From assembly GCA_031002005.1 (NCBI GenBank), contig CM061918.1, forward strand, positions 44,056,047 to 44,120,046: a stretch of 64,000 nt of DNA. The letters are read 5' to 3'. Positions 58,701 to 64,000 of the stretch are shown in pieces. The notes under the pieces were generated by a model. The model was not told the DNA's origin and did no database searches. It saw nothing but the letters and a program-made list of their open reading frames with translations. Within the stretch, counting starts at the first letter, position 1. Each line of letters starts with the position of its first letter. Made by a program: the position numbers and the translations under genes. This DNA is from Vandiemenella viatica. Its lineage: Eukaryota > Arthropoda > Insecta > Orthoptera > Morabidae.

Positions 58701-61700
58701 TCAGGGGACTCAGAAGTGTAATAGACTACATAATTGGTTAATGGTGATAATGAAAATAGTGTTACACAATGAAAATAAGGATGGATAGGGAAAGTAAATT
58801 TGTCACTCAGATCAAGGCAAGGCGGCTACAATGAACACTTGAATATGAACTCACTATAGAAATGGTAATAAAAAAACATTTACATTTTGTGTAGAACACA
58901 ACTTCAGAGTAACATTGGAATCGCATGGTGTTGGGTTAAAATCAATAAAAAATATGAAACTAAGAAATGAAGAAACCTAAAAACACATCAGCTGGTAGAA
59001 GATATTACTGGGTACATATTACAGCAAAGATCATTTAAATATTTACTGTAACATTCAATAGAAGAGAGTACAGAAAATGAATGGAATAAAAAATGTGTAG
59101 AGCATCAAACTGCACATGCCAGTTCACTAGCCTGGCGAATGAATATTACAGAAATCCTGAACTGCTTTGAAGTAATCAGGTCATTCACAGTCTTGCTGGT
59201 TGTAAAGAGGTACATCTTGTACCTCTCCATCTGATTGTAGAATAAGCAAATTGTTAAATATATCCAGATGCGCAATACAACTGGCATGTTTCACATCCAG
59301 AGAAAATAGCCATTTTCACTGAGCTTGTCGCTGGCTGAATGAGTTTGTTAATGTGTCATTACACGATTAAAACTTGAGGTGTTTTTCTGAAAAATGACAT
59401 GTGAATCAATTCTGTAAGTTACCGAAGAAATGGCTTTCAGAGTGTTTAACTCCACTTTGAAGCATCCTATATTTGGTGAAGTTTAATTTTAAAATGTGTT
59501 TTAAGTAAATGATATTATGTGTCAAACTTTCTCCAGTAGTAGGAGGGTATCCTCTATTTTTCCTCTTAATATGCCATTTCTTCTATCCCTCGTCCATATA
59601 ACTATCTCAATTTTTTGCACCACATATTCTGTTTGTTTTCCTTCCTTACCAAGATATCTCTTATACTGTAACCTCTGTTAACAAGTTACCTTGCGTTCTA
59701 TTTCTTAAAACATTTATGGGCATCCTTTTTCTTCTTATTGTAAGATTCTATCACACCTTTCTTCATCAATCATTTATGGAACATATTCTTTTCATGTAAG
59801 CAGTGTCAATGAGTACATTAATACAACTCTGTACATTGGTAGAAGTGGTTCTCTGTTTCTGCCTAAATAATATATCTTTCACTAGTGGAGAAATATAAAA
59901 TGTGTTAGCACAAAGGTTCCATGGTGACGCATCTATCCTTAGCATTTTTCCCTTTAATAAGGCGGTGAATACTTGGGGAAGAGGATTTCTTTCCAGTTGC
60001 TGTAGTTTCTATGTTTTATTTTTATAAGTTTCTGTACTTCAATGGCTAAAATAAAGACGGGGGAAATTCTTTAGTGAATTAGTTGGAGGAGAAATATTTT
60101 GAAGACTATCAGAAGTGGAGAGAATCTAAGAACAGTTACATCAGAACAAAAGAGAATTGTGGCAAAGATGGACTGGACCAACCTTATGACAGAAAATACA
60201 TACACTCAATCTCTTTCTCTCTACCCTTGTCCGAATTATTTATATCACATTGTAATGATTGGTAAAAATAATAAACCAATTTTTGTTTCTTGCATTAATT
60301 ACTTTATCGAGAAATGAGAATAAATTGTTAATTCGTTTTCTTCTAACCAGTTTTTCATTTTGTGTGTTTTAGGCAGAATCTTAGACCAGAAAGTGCAGTG
60401 ACAGTCAAACAACCAAAGAAATTGCAACGCCTTTTAGCTCAGTATCGAGCCCTTGGCTGGACAGAAACACAACAAGAACAGGCAGTCAGGTGAGAGGAGA
60501 CAACCAGTTTTGTGTTAATGTGTTTGACCTGAACAGTTATCATGATTGTCACATGCTGTGTGCAATCCTATTACTTTTATCTTTTTTTTTTTTTTTTTAA
60601 TAGTAAAAATAAAGTGAGGGAAATAATAATTTTAAAAAATACTGTAATTTCATTCTTCTCGAGTCGATGACAGCATCAGATATGTGGTAGTTTTTCCGCC
60701 AATATGATGACTGTCAGTAGCTGATTGGATGTCAAATTGAGATGCGTTTATTCCGTGTGATTTCGTTGAACCTATAGGATTCTAGCTACCTGCAGCTATT
60801 TATCCTAGTTAATTAGTTAAAACAGTAATTTTTTTGGAACGCTGTACCTTGGATATTAATGGCTTTGAGCTGCCCCTGTGTTATGTTGATACTGACCTTT
60901 CTCTTCAAGATATACTGAACCTAAGAGTCACTAGTGCAGACTGCTATGTAGGAAGGATGGGGATCTAGATATTGCAATAGGAGAATATTCTATACAAGAA
61001 TCAGTGGCTATAATAAAAACAAGAAATCTTGAGAGATAAGCATTAGTTAAAAGTGGTGTGAGACAGAGTTTTAGTGTATGCCCACTAATACTCATCTTAT
61101 GTATGTAGGAAACATTAAAAAAAAATGAATATGGCATGAGAGAAACAATTGGTATGCTGCGATTTTCTGACGACATTATCCTATTAACTGCCAGGAGTGA
61201 AGATATGAAATTACTGAATAGATTGGATGAAGTACTGGCTGGAGATTTTTTTTTTAAACGTAAACCAAAAAAGTGACAAAATGTAACAAATGAAGGGATT
61301 ATCGGCAAGGAATTGGTGTCTTAATACTGAAGTAGTCAAACAGACACTTCTAGAAACACTTTCCGAAGTACATTTAACAGTGGCATGAAGGTCCAGGGTG
61401 TATTACAACATTATTTTTGATTGGAAGTAATGGTCCAGTTTGTATTAGAACTGAATTACTGCTTGAAAATCATCGTGTCATTGACTACTGCAGAATTATA
61501 TCATTATTGAATGTTGTTGTAGTGAAATCGCGATCTCCGGTAGACTCCAAATGAAAATGATGATGGATTAAATATAAAAATAGTATCAGATATATTAGAA
61601 GACACAGCAAAATTCTGTTACTTAGGAAGTAAAATACGACCAGTGGACCAAGTCAAGAATTATCTCAAAAGTAGAACAGTGCTACTGAAAAGAATTTTCC

Positions 61701-62804
61701 TTAATAAGAAAAATTTAGTCATAAACAGTGACCTGGGATTCCAAAAGAACTTAACTGAGTATAGTGCTTCATGGATGTGAAGCTTGGACTATAGGAATAT
61801 AGTAAAGAAGGAAAATTAAAGCATTTCATATGTAGTGCTACACAAAGATGTCAAAATTAAGCTGACATAGTATGAAATCCATATAATCTAGGTGTCCAGG
61901 TGGATGGTTGAAACGCAATATTTTGACAGCTTGTTGTGCTGTCTTCATTAAGTGTCGCATGGCTTCTGGTGTTTTTAATCCTGCTGTTACTATGGAGACA
62001 AAATGTATTAAGAAGTAGTAACAACAGCAGGCTTACAAACATTGAAAGCCATGAGAAATCTGATGAAGACAGCAGAACCAGCTGTCAAGAAATTCTGTTT
62101 TCATGACGCCATCCATCTGAACACGAGTGAATATTACATTGATGAAATATGCTGGGAAAGTCTCCATTTGCGTATAAAGTATAAAATTGTGGCTGAGGAA
62201 ATAAGTTTATGGAGTCTCACAGGAAGAAGAGAGAGGTTGCTGGGTCAAATATTAATACTTAGGGTATTGGCTAGTTACTGGGGGGAACACCATAAAATAG
62301 AGAAAGACAAAGGTTATGAAGTACATATTTGAGGATACAAGTTGTTGCAACAGTCAGATGAATAAAGAGATCGTACATTACATCAAACTGATCATGGGAG
62401 AAAAAATCCATAATGCATTATTTGACTTGTATTCAGCCCTCTATTTTAACTCTTTGCAAGACAATTCAGATAATCACAGTCTCTCTATAATTCTTGTTGC
62501 ATGTTTTTCCTTGCTTTGCAACTTACAAAGGACTACCAGCATTCCTTCATTGCACTACACTTTTCACTAGCACTAATACAATCCCTCTTTCATGACATTT
62601 GGTTGTATGTCATGTTAGAAGTCACGCAATTTTAATTTTTTTTAAATATATTTCAATGAATGTTATGTCACAGGACACCTTTTATTTTGCAGGAAAGCTC
62701 GTGATATCCAGTTCATGCGCCGTATGCAGGCAAAGTATAGTACCAGGCTGGGAGTTCACAGCAACAAGTTACAGACACACTTTCGACAACAGTGCCCCTA
62801 CTAA
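42847..62804 (+). CDS. ZNF622: ZNF622/Rei1-type cytoplasmic 60S biogenesis factor, three exons
   Basis: CDS: join 42847-43700, 60373-60489, 62693-62804; 1083 nt, 360 residues. The family (Rei1/Reh1 in yeast, ZNF622 in humans) works on late cytoplasmic pre-60S particles and helps release Arx1 and Tif6-linked factors. U1-like C2H2 fingers: Cys7, Cys10, His23, His29 and Cys70, Cys73, His86, His92. Two more finger-like units follow, CIFCSHH..H..H (about 143-165) and CLWCND..H..H (about 196-222), after an acidic stretch. The C-terminus LPSGSVVGHRSLLRYYK, then LAQYRALGWT and KARDIQFMRRMQAKYSTRLG, matches the conserved family end. Both introns are GT-AG with matching phases. It is shorter than human (477) but near yeast Rei1 (393). 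Confidence 0.95.
43848..44234. mobile_element. Foldback MITE with about 100-bp TIRs and 6-bp target duplication
   Basis: The left end is TGGTTTAATCCTACACTGCG and the right end is the near-perfect complement. The arms run through GATTCCGCCACTGACTGGCG, TATTCGCTGTCGA and ACCAACATAA. The flank TTTATT is duplicated at 43842-43847 and 44235-44240. Internal hairpins occur (CCGATAACACA/TGTGTTATCGG and ATTGTGAC/GTCACAAT). There is no coding sequence. It lies 147 bp after the ZNF622 exon 1 donor. Confidence 0.85.
44500..46038 (+). mobile_element. Complete Tc1/mariner-superfamily transposon (DD38D type)
   Basis: The left end CAGGGCGTTCGCCGGGAAAC and the right end, whose complement is CAGGGCATTCGCCGGGAAAC, form TIRs of about 27 bp with one mismatch. 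TA dinucleotides flank both ends (44498-44499 and 46039-46040), the expected target duplication. Length is 1539 bp with one intact transposase gene. It appears structurally complete and therefore possibly autonomous. A further element start with similar CAGGG(C/T)GTT end text occurs at 63380. Confidence 0.92.
44816..45856 (+). CDS. DDD transposase, intact, 346 residues
   Basis: The ATG at 44816 gives MVRYSLQQRIFLYDTYVKKK. The N-terminal half has paired helix-turn-helix character (CRSKFRREYPG..PAKSTILRLV, then SLSQLGQQAGVSKTSAWKVT). The catalytic domain shows TFFSDEAWFH (Asp156), YFQQDGATAHTARN (Asp243) and ARSPDLNPCDFYLWGKLKGK (Asp282). Thirty-eight residues separate the last two acids, unlike the DD34D of classic mariner. 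No stop or frameshift occurs. It should cut and paste the 44500-46038 element at TA sites. In-frame codons further upstream (from 44798) lack an ATG. Confidence 0.92.
   Translation: MVRYSLQQRIFLYDTYVKKKSFKKCRSKFRREYPGALLPAKSTILRLVKKVRETGSFFNKKRLSVNRILTEEKIDDIAFRLEQSPKKSLSQLGQQAGVSKTSAWKVTKLVHLKPYKTIVVHKITEIDQGPRIRFCNWYLQGVHDGTVDPQLTFFSDEAWFHLSGYVNAQNSRHWSSEKPNTLLQLPLHDLKVGVWCAISASRIIGPIFFRETLTSARYIENIVKPFFEKLTEEEKLYGYFQQDGATAHTARNSLAALDEVFYDRVISRGLWPARSPDLNPCDFYLWGKLKGKVYEGNPHTLEELEEKIYQVIMSIDKGEIQRVSRNMFRRCEMCITQEGQHFQHLL
46041..46501. other. Intronic stretch, nothing recognised
   Basis: AT-rich spacer between the transposon and the Helitron-like element. Confidence 0.6.
46540..49262. repeat. 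Satellite array, about 183-bp monomers paired into 362-368-bp units
   Basis: The block CATGGTGTATCAC falls at 46913, 47281 and 47643 (368 and 362 bp apart) and again at 48952 after the insertion. Each unit has two diverged halves: one with CACTTTTCAGCGAAAACTA and one with CACTTTTCTGCCACAACTA, both followed by GGTGTTTGTGT/GGCGTTTGTGT and TAGTAG blocks. This is a higher-order dimer. Minus-strand open frames here repeat the same peptides and are artefacts. Confidence 0.85.
47922..48854. mobile_element. 933-bp TIR element with 8-bp target duplication
   Basis: Ends are GGGTAATATCTAGATCGCGA and the complement of GGGTATTATCTAGATCGCGA; similarity runs about 27 bp and patchily further (TGACGTCA on both sides). 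Flanks are GTTGTCAG (47914-47921) and GTTGTAAG (48855-48862), seven of eight bases identical. Eight-base duplication suggests hAT or another 8-bp superfamily. No transposase frame exists. It splits a satellite unit; removing it restores the unit. Confidence 0.75.
49567..49578. repeat. PLE target-site duplication, left
   Basis: TAAATAAACCTT, identical to 52670-52681. It marks the 5' border of the PLE. Confidence 0.85.
49579..52669 (+). mobile_element. Penelope-like retroelement with intact ORF
   Basis: A 3091-bp element flanked by a 12-bp perfect direct repeat (TAAATAAACCTT). It has a 103-bp leader, a single 831-residue ORF, then a 490-bp 3' region that includes T/A-rich, C-rich and stem-forming parts. 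These are shared with the copies at 7468, 11892 and 25925. The right end runs TTGCCTCGCGGCAGTTTC then TTTGTTTCC. The intact ORF and perfect duplication indicate a young insertion. A full tandem or inverted terminal repeat at the 5' side is not seen, so the 5' end may be short. Confidence 0.9.
49682..52177 (+). CDS. Penelope-like reverse transcriptase with C-terminal GIY-YIG endonuclease, 831 residues
   Basis: This is the single protein of a Penelope-like element; RT copies the RNA and the GIY-YIG nuclease nicks the target. After a Pro-rich N-terminus come the PLE signatures LSILSKGLSFSPIPKFDHA and IIILPADKGSTTVVMD. Also present are YLLPKIHKAGNPGRPIVAA, SIDVTSLYTNIPH (catalytic Asp380) and GTAMGTRMAPSYANLFLG. 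The catalytic RYIDDIFMIW follows (Asp479 and Asp480). The C-terminus has a Cys cluster (CNRPRCKTCSMH), then LIYQLTC (736-737 IY) and SYIGLTTQQL (748-750 YIG), the GIY-YIG fold. No stops or frameshifts. The ATG is 103 bp after the element start. Copies at 25925 and 7468 are broken relatives. Confidence 0.95.
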   Translation: MHPSPTQHLKQILTECRQLQQKCAQKHLLKLSNLLKSYLVLGLSLPYQHPSHRQHTPPPPLVAKVPCLAHIFNMPHPPPLPPIPRATAQPVDTPQRSVVNLSSTSLSEPQLSILSKGLSFSPIPKFDHAALVRDSLAFCRTLRWRYHFATTTESDSRRGEIESSLEQFKPPSQLDPPPLPQNHPLLLFQDFLTSTLSSKSFLNSIPNSNNLNPTEIRAMRELSNNKNIIILPADKGSTTVVMDHSDYDAEALKQLSDTNTYRPHATDPTSSICLEIRSFLDLLGPLQGLSSQSLSLLTPQNPRTPTLYLLPKIHKAGNPGRPIVAAYGSPTERISALVDQHLQPFVQNLPSYIKDTPHFLERLSKVPSPLPPDSLLVSIDVTSLYTNIPHLEGLSSLQHFLDMRPPNSLPRTSFLISLANFILSKNYFSFNSQIYHQIRGTAMGTRMAPSYANLFLGRLENIFLKNSPLSPLVWFRYIDDIFMIWTHGEDHLLDFLNSLNDNHSINFTWSYSHTCITFLDVDITLRQGTLHTSVHIKPTNLQQYLHFDSCHPFHIKRSLPYSLAIRGRRICSDHESISSYSQKLSQALVSRQYPHDLVEKQISRAITHNPRSAPPKADRGPTLVTQFFPGLESVNQILRRGHDFLRSFPEMRLLLPKILPTAPRTCFSRPPNLYNILVHKYLPADSPRPPQGSFPCNRPRCKTCSMHPATTTYSNPVTGESFPIMGHATCATTHLIYQLTCIHCTASYIGLTTQQLSYRMNGHRQTVYTSNPDHPVAIHANFHNSNNLNTCFTVRAIRVFPNTTTPSELRRWELAYQHILDTRHTPGLNLR
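52670..52681. repeat. PLE target-site duplication, right
   Basis: TAAATAAACCTT, identical to 49567-49578. Confidence 0.85.
54708..55085. repeat. Satellite array, continuation after the LTR insertion
   Basis: The dimer pattern resumes (GAAGATATGGGGG..TGGTCGACCTG, CACGGTGTATCAC, GGCGTTTGTGTGTGG, and a second half with GGTATTTGTGTGTGG) and ends at a GTCTATAGCTATC block before the Helitron-type terminus. These units are more diverged than those at 47 kb. Confidence 0.8.
55099..55126 (+). terminator. Helitron-type 3' hairpin and CTAG end
   Basis: Stem CACGA/TCGTG around loop ACGAAG, then GGTACCAG and CTAG, followed by T. This is the rolling-circle termination signal expected of Helitrons. Confidence 0.65.
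55127..57500. other. Intron 1 stretch with few recognised repeats
   Basis: No coding similarity. It includes the tandem duplication at 55780-56110, a C-run near 56310-56322, and a CTGATGATG..GTGAAACGTG motif near 56579 (see findings). The open frame near 56776 has no recognised similarity. Confidence 0.5.
55780..56110. repeat. Two-unit tandem duplication, about 170 bp each
   Basis: Both halves share ATTACTG.CTTAGCGT, GAGCCACC.TGAT, TATAGTCA.AATT, CTCAAAATCCA, TACCATGGA.TATTAGT, TTCTG.TCC.GGC and AACCTAA blocks in the same order. Divergence is moderate. Confidence 0.6.
57500..58590 (+). pseudogene. mariner (DD34D) transposase pseudogene
   Basis: The plus strand reads, with several stops and frameshifts, the order of a mariner transposase. 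A VEHHLQISHGSAYKIIHNR helix-turn-helix is followed by the WIPA-KTICI region, RDILFDRIITGYEIWIFHYE (first Asp altered), EWKRP, a LLHDNDRPHTAIHTAETLQK block and HPPYSPDLVPSDYHSF. Thirty-four residues lie between the last two Asp, the DD34D signature. Not functional. Confidence 0.85.
58591..60372. other. End of ZNF622 intron 1
   Basis: A short PLE-end-like piece lies at 58770-58840 (AATGAAAATAAGGATGGATAGG). The rest, including pyrimidine-rich sequence at 59550-59830, shows no recognised coding. Confidence 0.5.
60373..60489 (+). CDS. ZNF622: ZNF622 coding exon 2
   Basis: It completes Lys285 and encodes QNLRPESAVTVKQPKKLQRL, LAQYRALGWTETQQEQAV and two bases of the next codon. The donor GTGAGA starts at 60490. 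Confidence 0.95.
60915..61840 (+). mobile_element. Decayed LINE RT fragment, RTE-like
   Basis: Broken frames read KSGVRQSFSVCPLILILCM (GVRQG region), IGMLRFSDDIILLTARSEDM (FADD-type box, here FSDD) and LLNRLDEVLAGD, then a DTAKFCYLGSKIRPV and LLKRIFLNKKNLVINSDL piece. This is RT palm to thumb of an RTE-like or related LINE. It is separate from the 31-37 kb copy. Confidence 0.6.
61890..62125. repeat. Inverted-repeat foldback, about 100-bp arms
   Basis: The left arm has GGATGGTTG, TTTTGACAGCTTGTTGTGCT, GTCTTCAT, GCATGGCTT and CCTGCTGTTACT. The right arm is the diverged reverse complement (AGTAACAACAGCAGG, AAAGCCATGAG, CTGATGAAGACAGCAGAACC, AGCTGTCAAGAAATT, GCCATCC). Stem blocks resemble PLE terminal repeats. 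Confidence 0.6.
62693..62804 (+). CDS. ZNF622: ZNF622 coding exon 3 (C-terminus)
   Basis: The acceptor TTTTGCAG ends at 62692. It completes Arg324 and reads KARDIQFMRRMQAKYSTRLG, VHSNKLQTHFRQQCPY, then TAA 62802-62804. This matches the conserved basic C-terminus of ZNF622 proteins. Confidence 0.95.
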
Positions 62805-62984
62805 TTGTCAAGTTTTGTACCTGGTTCAAATGGTAATGCTCTCTTTCAATATATCTTGTATGTCAGCATGTGCACACCTGTCTCTATCAAGTGTTTTGTA
62901 AGAATAATGTTAACTAATGGAATATTGTGTCTCTTATGTTTGTATTTTTTTTTTTGTTATTCACAGCCACCAGTGTTGGGTCTT

Positions 62985-63370
62985 ATTTCCCAAGACAAGA
63001 TAGGGAAATGAGACCCAACAGTTATCACAGATGATGGCAGGAGAGCCTGGCGAACACACACACACATTCACTTTTAACATTATTTTGGTTTGTAACCTTA
63101 ATAGTCTTCCCCTTGCCATATATCTCGCCTCTAACATGATTAAGGCTACAAACCAAAATAATGTTAAGTGTTCATGACTAATAGACTTTTGGGTTATGCT
63201 GCGTTGTTTAACCCGAAAGTCTATTAATCATGAACGAAGATGGCACCGGAAGTCTTAGGAATGTGAAGTGTGTTTGTCTGGCCCTCCTGCCTTCATGGCA
63301 GTGATGGGTGATTTCACCTATCCTCTTGTTTCCAGTATTTAATGGCAGTTTCATTGTCACCATTATCCAA
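62985..63370. mobile_element. Penelope-like terminal fragment with hairpins
   Basis: The left part has AAGATAGGGAAATGAGACCC and CACAGATGATGGCAGGAG. The right part has GGCCCTCCTGCCTTCAT and ends ATTATCCAAT, like other PLE borders. Between them are two inverted pairs: AACATTATTTTGGTTTGTA with TACAAACCAAAATAATGTT, and TAATAGACTTTTGGGTTA with TTAACCCGAAAGTCTATTA. No coding. Confidence 0.6.
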
Positions 63371-63379
63371 TTTTGTATA

Positions 63380-64000
63380 CAGGGTGTTTCAAAAAAGGAC
63401 TGTAAAACTTTGGAATGATGTAGCAATTTGTTGAGATAACTTATAGAATCGGTAATGTGTCATTTTGTAGCAAAAAACCTCAAGTTTGATGCATGTAGTG
63501 CATCAGTACACCATTCCGCCACCAGGAGTGCCAGTATAGTGCATAGTTCAAATGGCTACTTTCACTGGTGCGGAGCATGTTGGCTGTGTGTTTTGGTTTC
63601 ATGAAACGAACTCTGCAACAACTGTTTGGGGCAAATTCCGCATCAAATACAATAAAGAACCTCCAAGCAGGCCTACAATTTCCTGCTGGCACGAGAAATT
63701 GAGACGGGTTGGTCGCTGCGACATGATACTAAATCAAGGTCATCCACACCTTTATGATTATGTCAAACAGGTAAGGGAGAGCTCTGCCTGCATTCCACAA
63801 AAATCAACGCTACGTGTGTCTCGCGAGCCCGGCATTTCACAAAAGACTGTTTGGCGAGTACTGTGTCATTTACACTCGGAACCAAACAGATTCACAATGA
63901 CACAGCACATTAGTGATGCAGATAAGATTACACATGGAAAATTCTGTGCAGAAATATTGCATTGGATAGAGGCACAGTAATCTTCAGTGATGAATCAACA
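63380..64000 (+). mobile_element. Tc1-like DNA transposon, 5' part, runs off the window
   Basis: TA (63378-63379) precedes CAGGGTGTTTCAAAAAAGGA, a terminal inverted repeat start of the CAGGG type. A transposase frame follows at 63552. The right end lies beyond 64000. Confidence 0.8.
63552..63980 (+). pseudogene. Tc1-like transposase N-terminal part, frameshifted and partial
   Basis: The ATG at 63552 starts MATFTGAEHVGCVFWFHETN, then a helix-turn-helix pair (TTVWGKFRIKYNKEPPSR, then SREPGISQKTVWRVL). At about 63975 the frame slips by one base: GTAATCTTCAGTGATGAATC would read VIFSDES, the first catalytic Asp motif, in another frame, and a TAA stop is reached at 63980. The rest is outside the window. 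Confidence 0.75.

Larger units (their letters stand above)
43701..60372 (+). other. ZNF622 intron 1, 16.7 kb and TE-filled
   Basis: It begins GTAAGT and ends TTTTAG before 60373. It contains a foldback MITE, an intact DDD transposon, a Helitron nest with LTR and PLE, and a mariner pseudogene, all listed separately. The host gene frame is restored exactly across it. Confidence 0.9.
60490..62692 (+). other. ZNF622 intron 2
   Basis: GT-AG intron with a T-run near 60582-60598, a LINE fossil and an inverted-repeat segment (listed). 62126-62692 shows no clear gene. Confidence 0.85.

Overview
This window is animal nuclear DNA. Coding sequence sits in short exons split by GT-AG introns, base composition is AT-rich, and most of the window is transposable element (TE) sequence in several layers. 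A tRNA-derived SINE, Penelope-like elements (PLEs), CR1/L2-like and RTE-like LINEs and Tc1/mariner elements together suggest a large-genome hemimetabolous insect. An orthopteran (locust or grasshopper type) is my best guess. That is inference from the repeat types; no species marker is present.

Two host genes are supported, both on the + strand. Positions 918-10141 hold eIF5, the GTPase-activating factor of the 43S/48S initiation complex, in seven coding exons. Exon 5 lacks one base near 8481, which breaks the frame in this assembly. Positions 42847-62804 hold the ZNF622/Rei1-type 60S biogenesis factor in three exons. Its 16.7-kb first intron and 2.2-kb second intron are filled with TEs. The genes are about 33 kb apart and nothing links their regulation; both act in translation.

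The stretch from 10 to 42 kb is an intergenic TE graveyard. It holds PLE termini and a 288-bp near-perfect palindrome (11.9-12.9 kb), a 150-bp-period repeat (15.0-15.5 kb), a foldback element (17 kb), two LTR-like promoter segments (18.4 and 23.4-24.3 kb), a TIR element with a transposase relic (19.7-20.8 kb), and five or more copies of one CR1/L2-like LINE (family A). An RTE-like LINE (31.5-37.3 kb) is split by family A, a second short satellite and a SINE. A second LINE (family B, 37.3-39.8 kb) keeps a 492-residue open RT segment.

Intron 1 of ZNF622 holds the best-preserved elements. These are a foldback MITE with target duplication (43.85-44.23 kb), a complete Tc1/mariner-superfamily transposon with intact 346-residue DDD transposase, matching TIRs and TA duplication (44.50-46.04 kb), and a four-level nest at 46.50-55.13 kb. 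The nest consists of a non-autonomous Helitron-like element built from about 183-bp satellite monomers. It is interrupted by a 933-bp TIR element and by a long LTR-type insertion with TG..CA ends and a TGTG duplication. That insertion is in turn interrupted by a PLE with an uninterrupted 831-residue RT/GIY-YIG protein and a 12-bp duplication. A mariner (DD34D) pseudogene follows at 57.5-58.6 kb, and a Tc1-like element starts at 63380 and runs off the window.

I found no rRNA, tRNA gene, CRISPR array or bacterial-type operon. The most notable items are the PLE/LTR/Helitron nest, the intact DD38D transposon, the eIF5 frameshift, the large palindrome, and a 97-bp RTE segment copied into a deletion in a neighbouring LINE.
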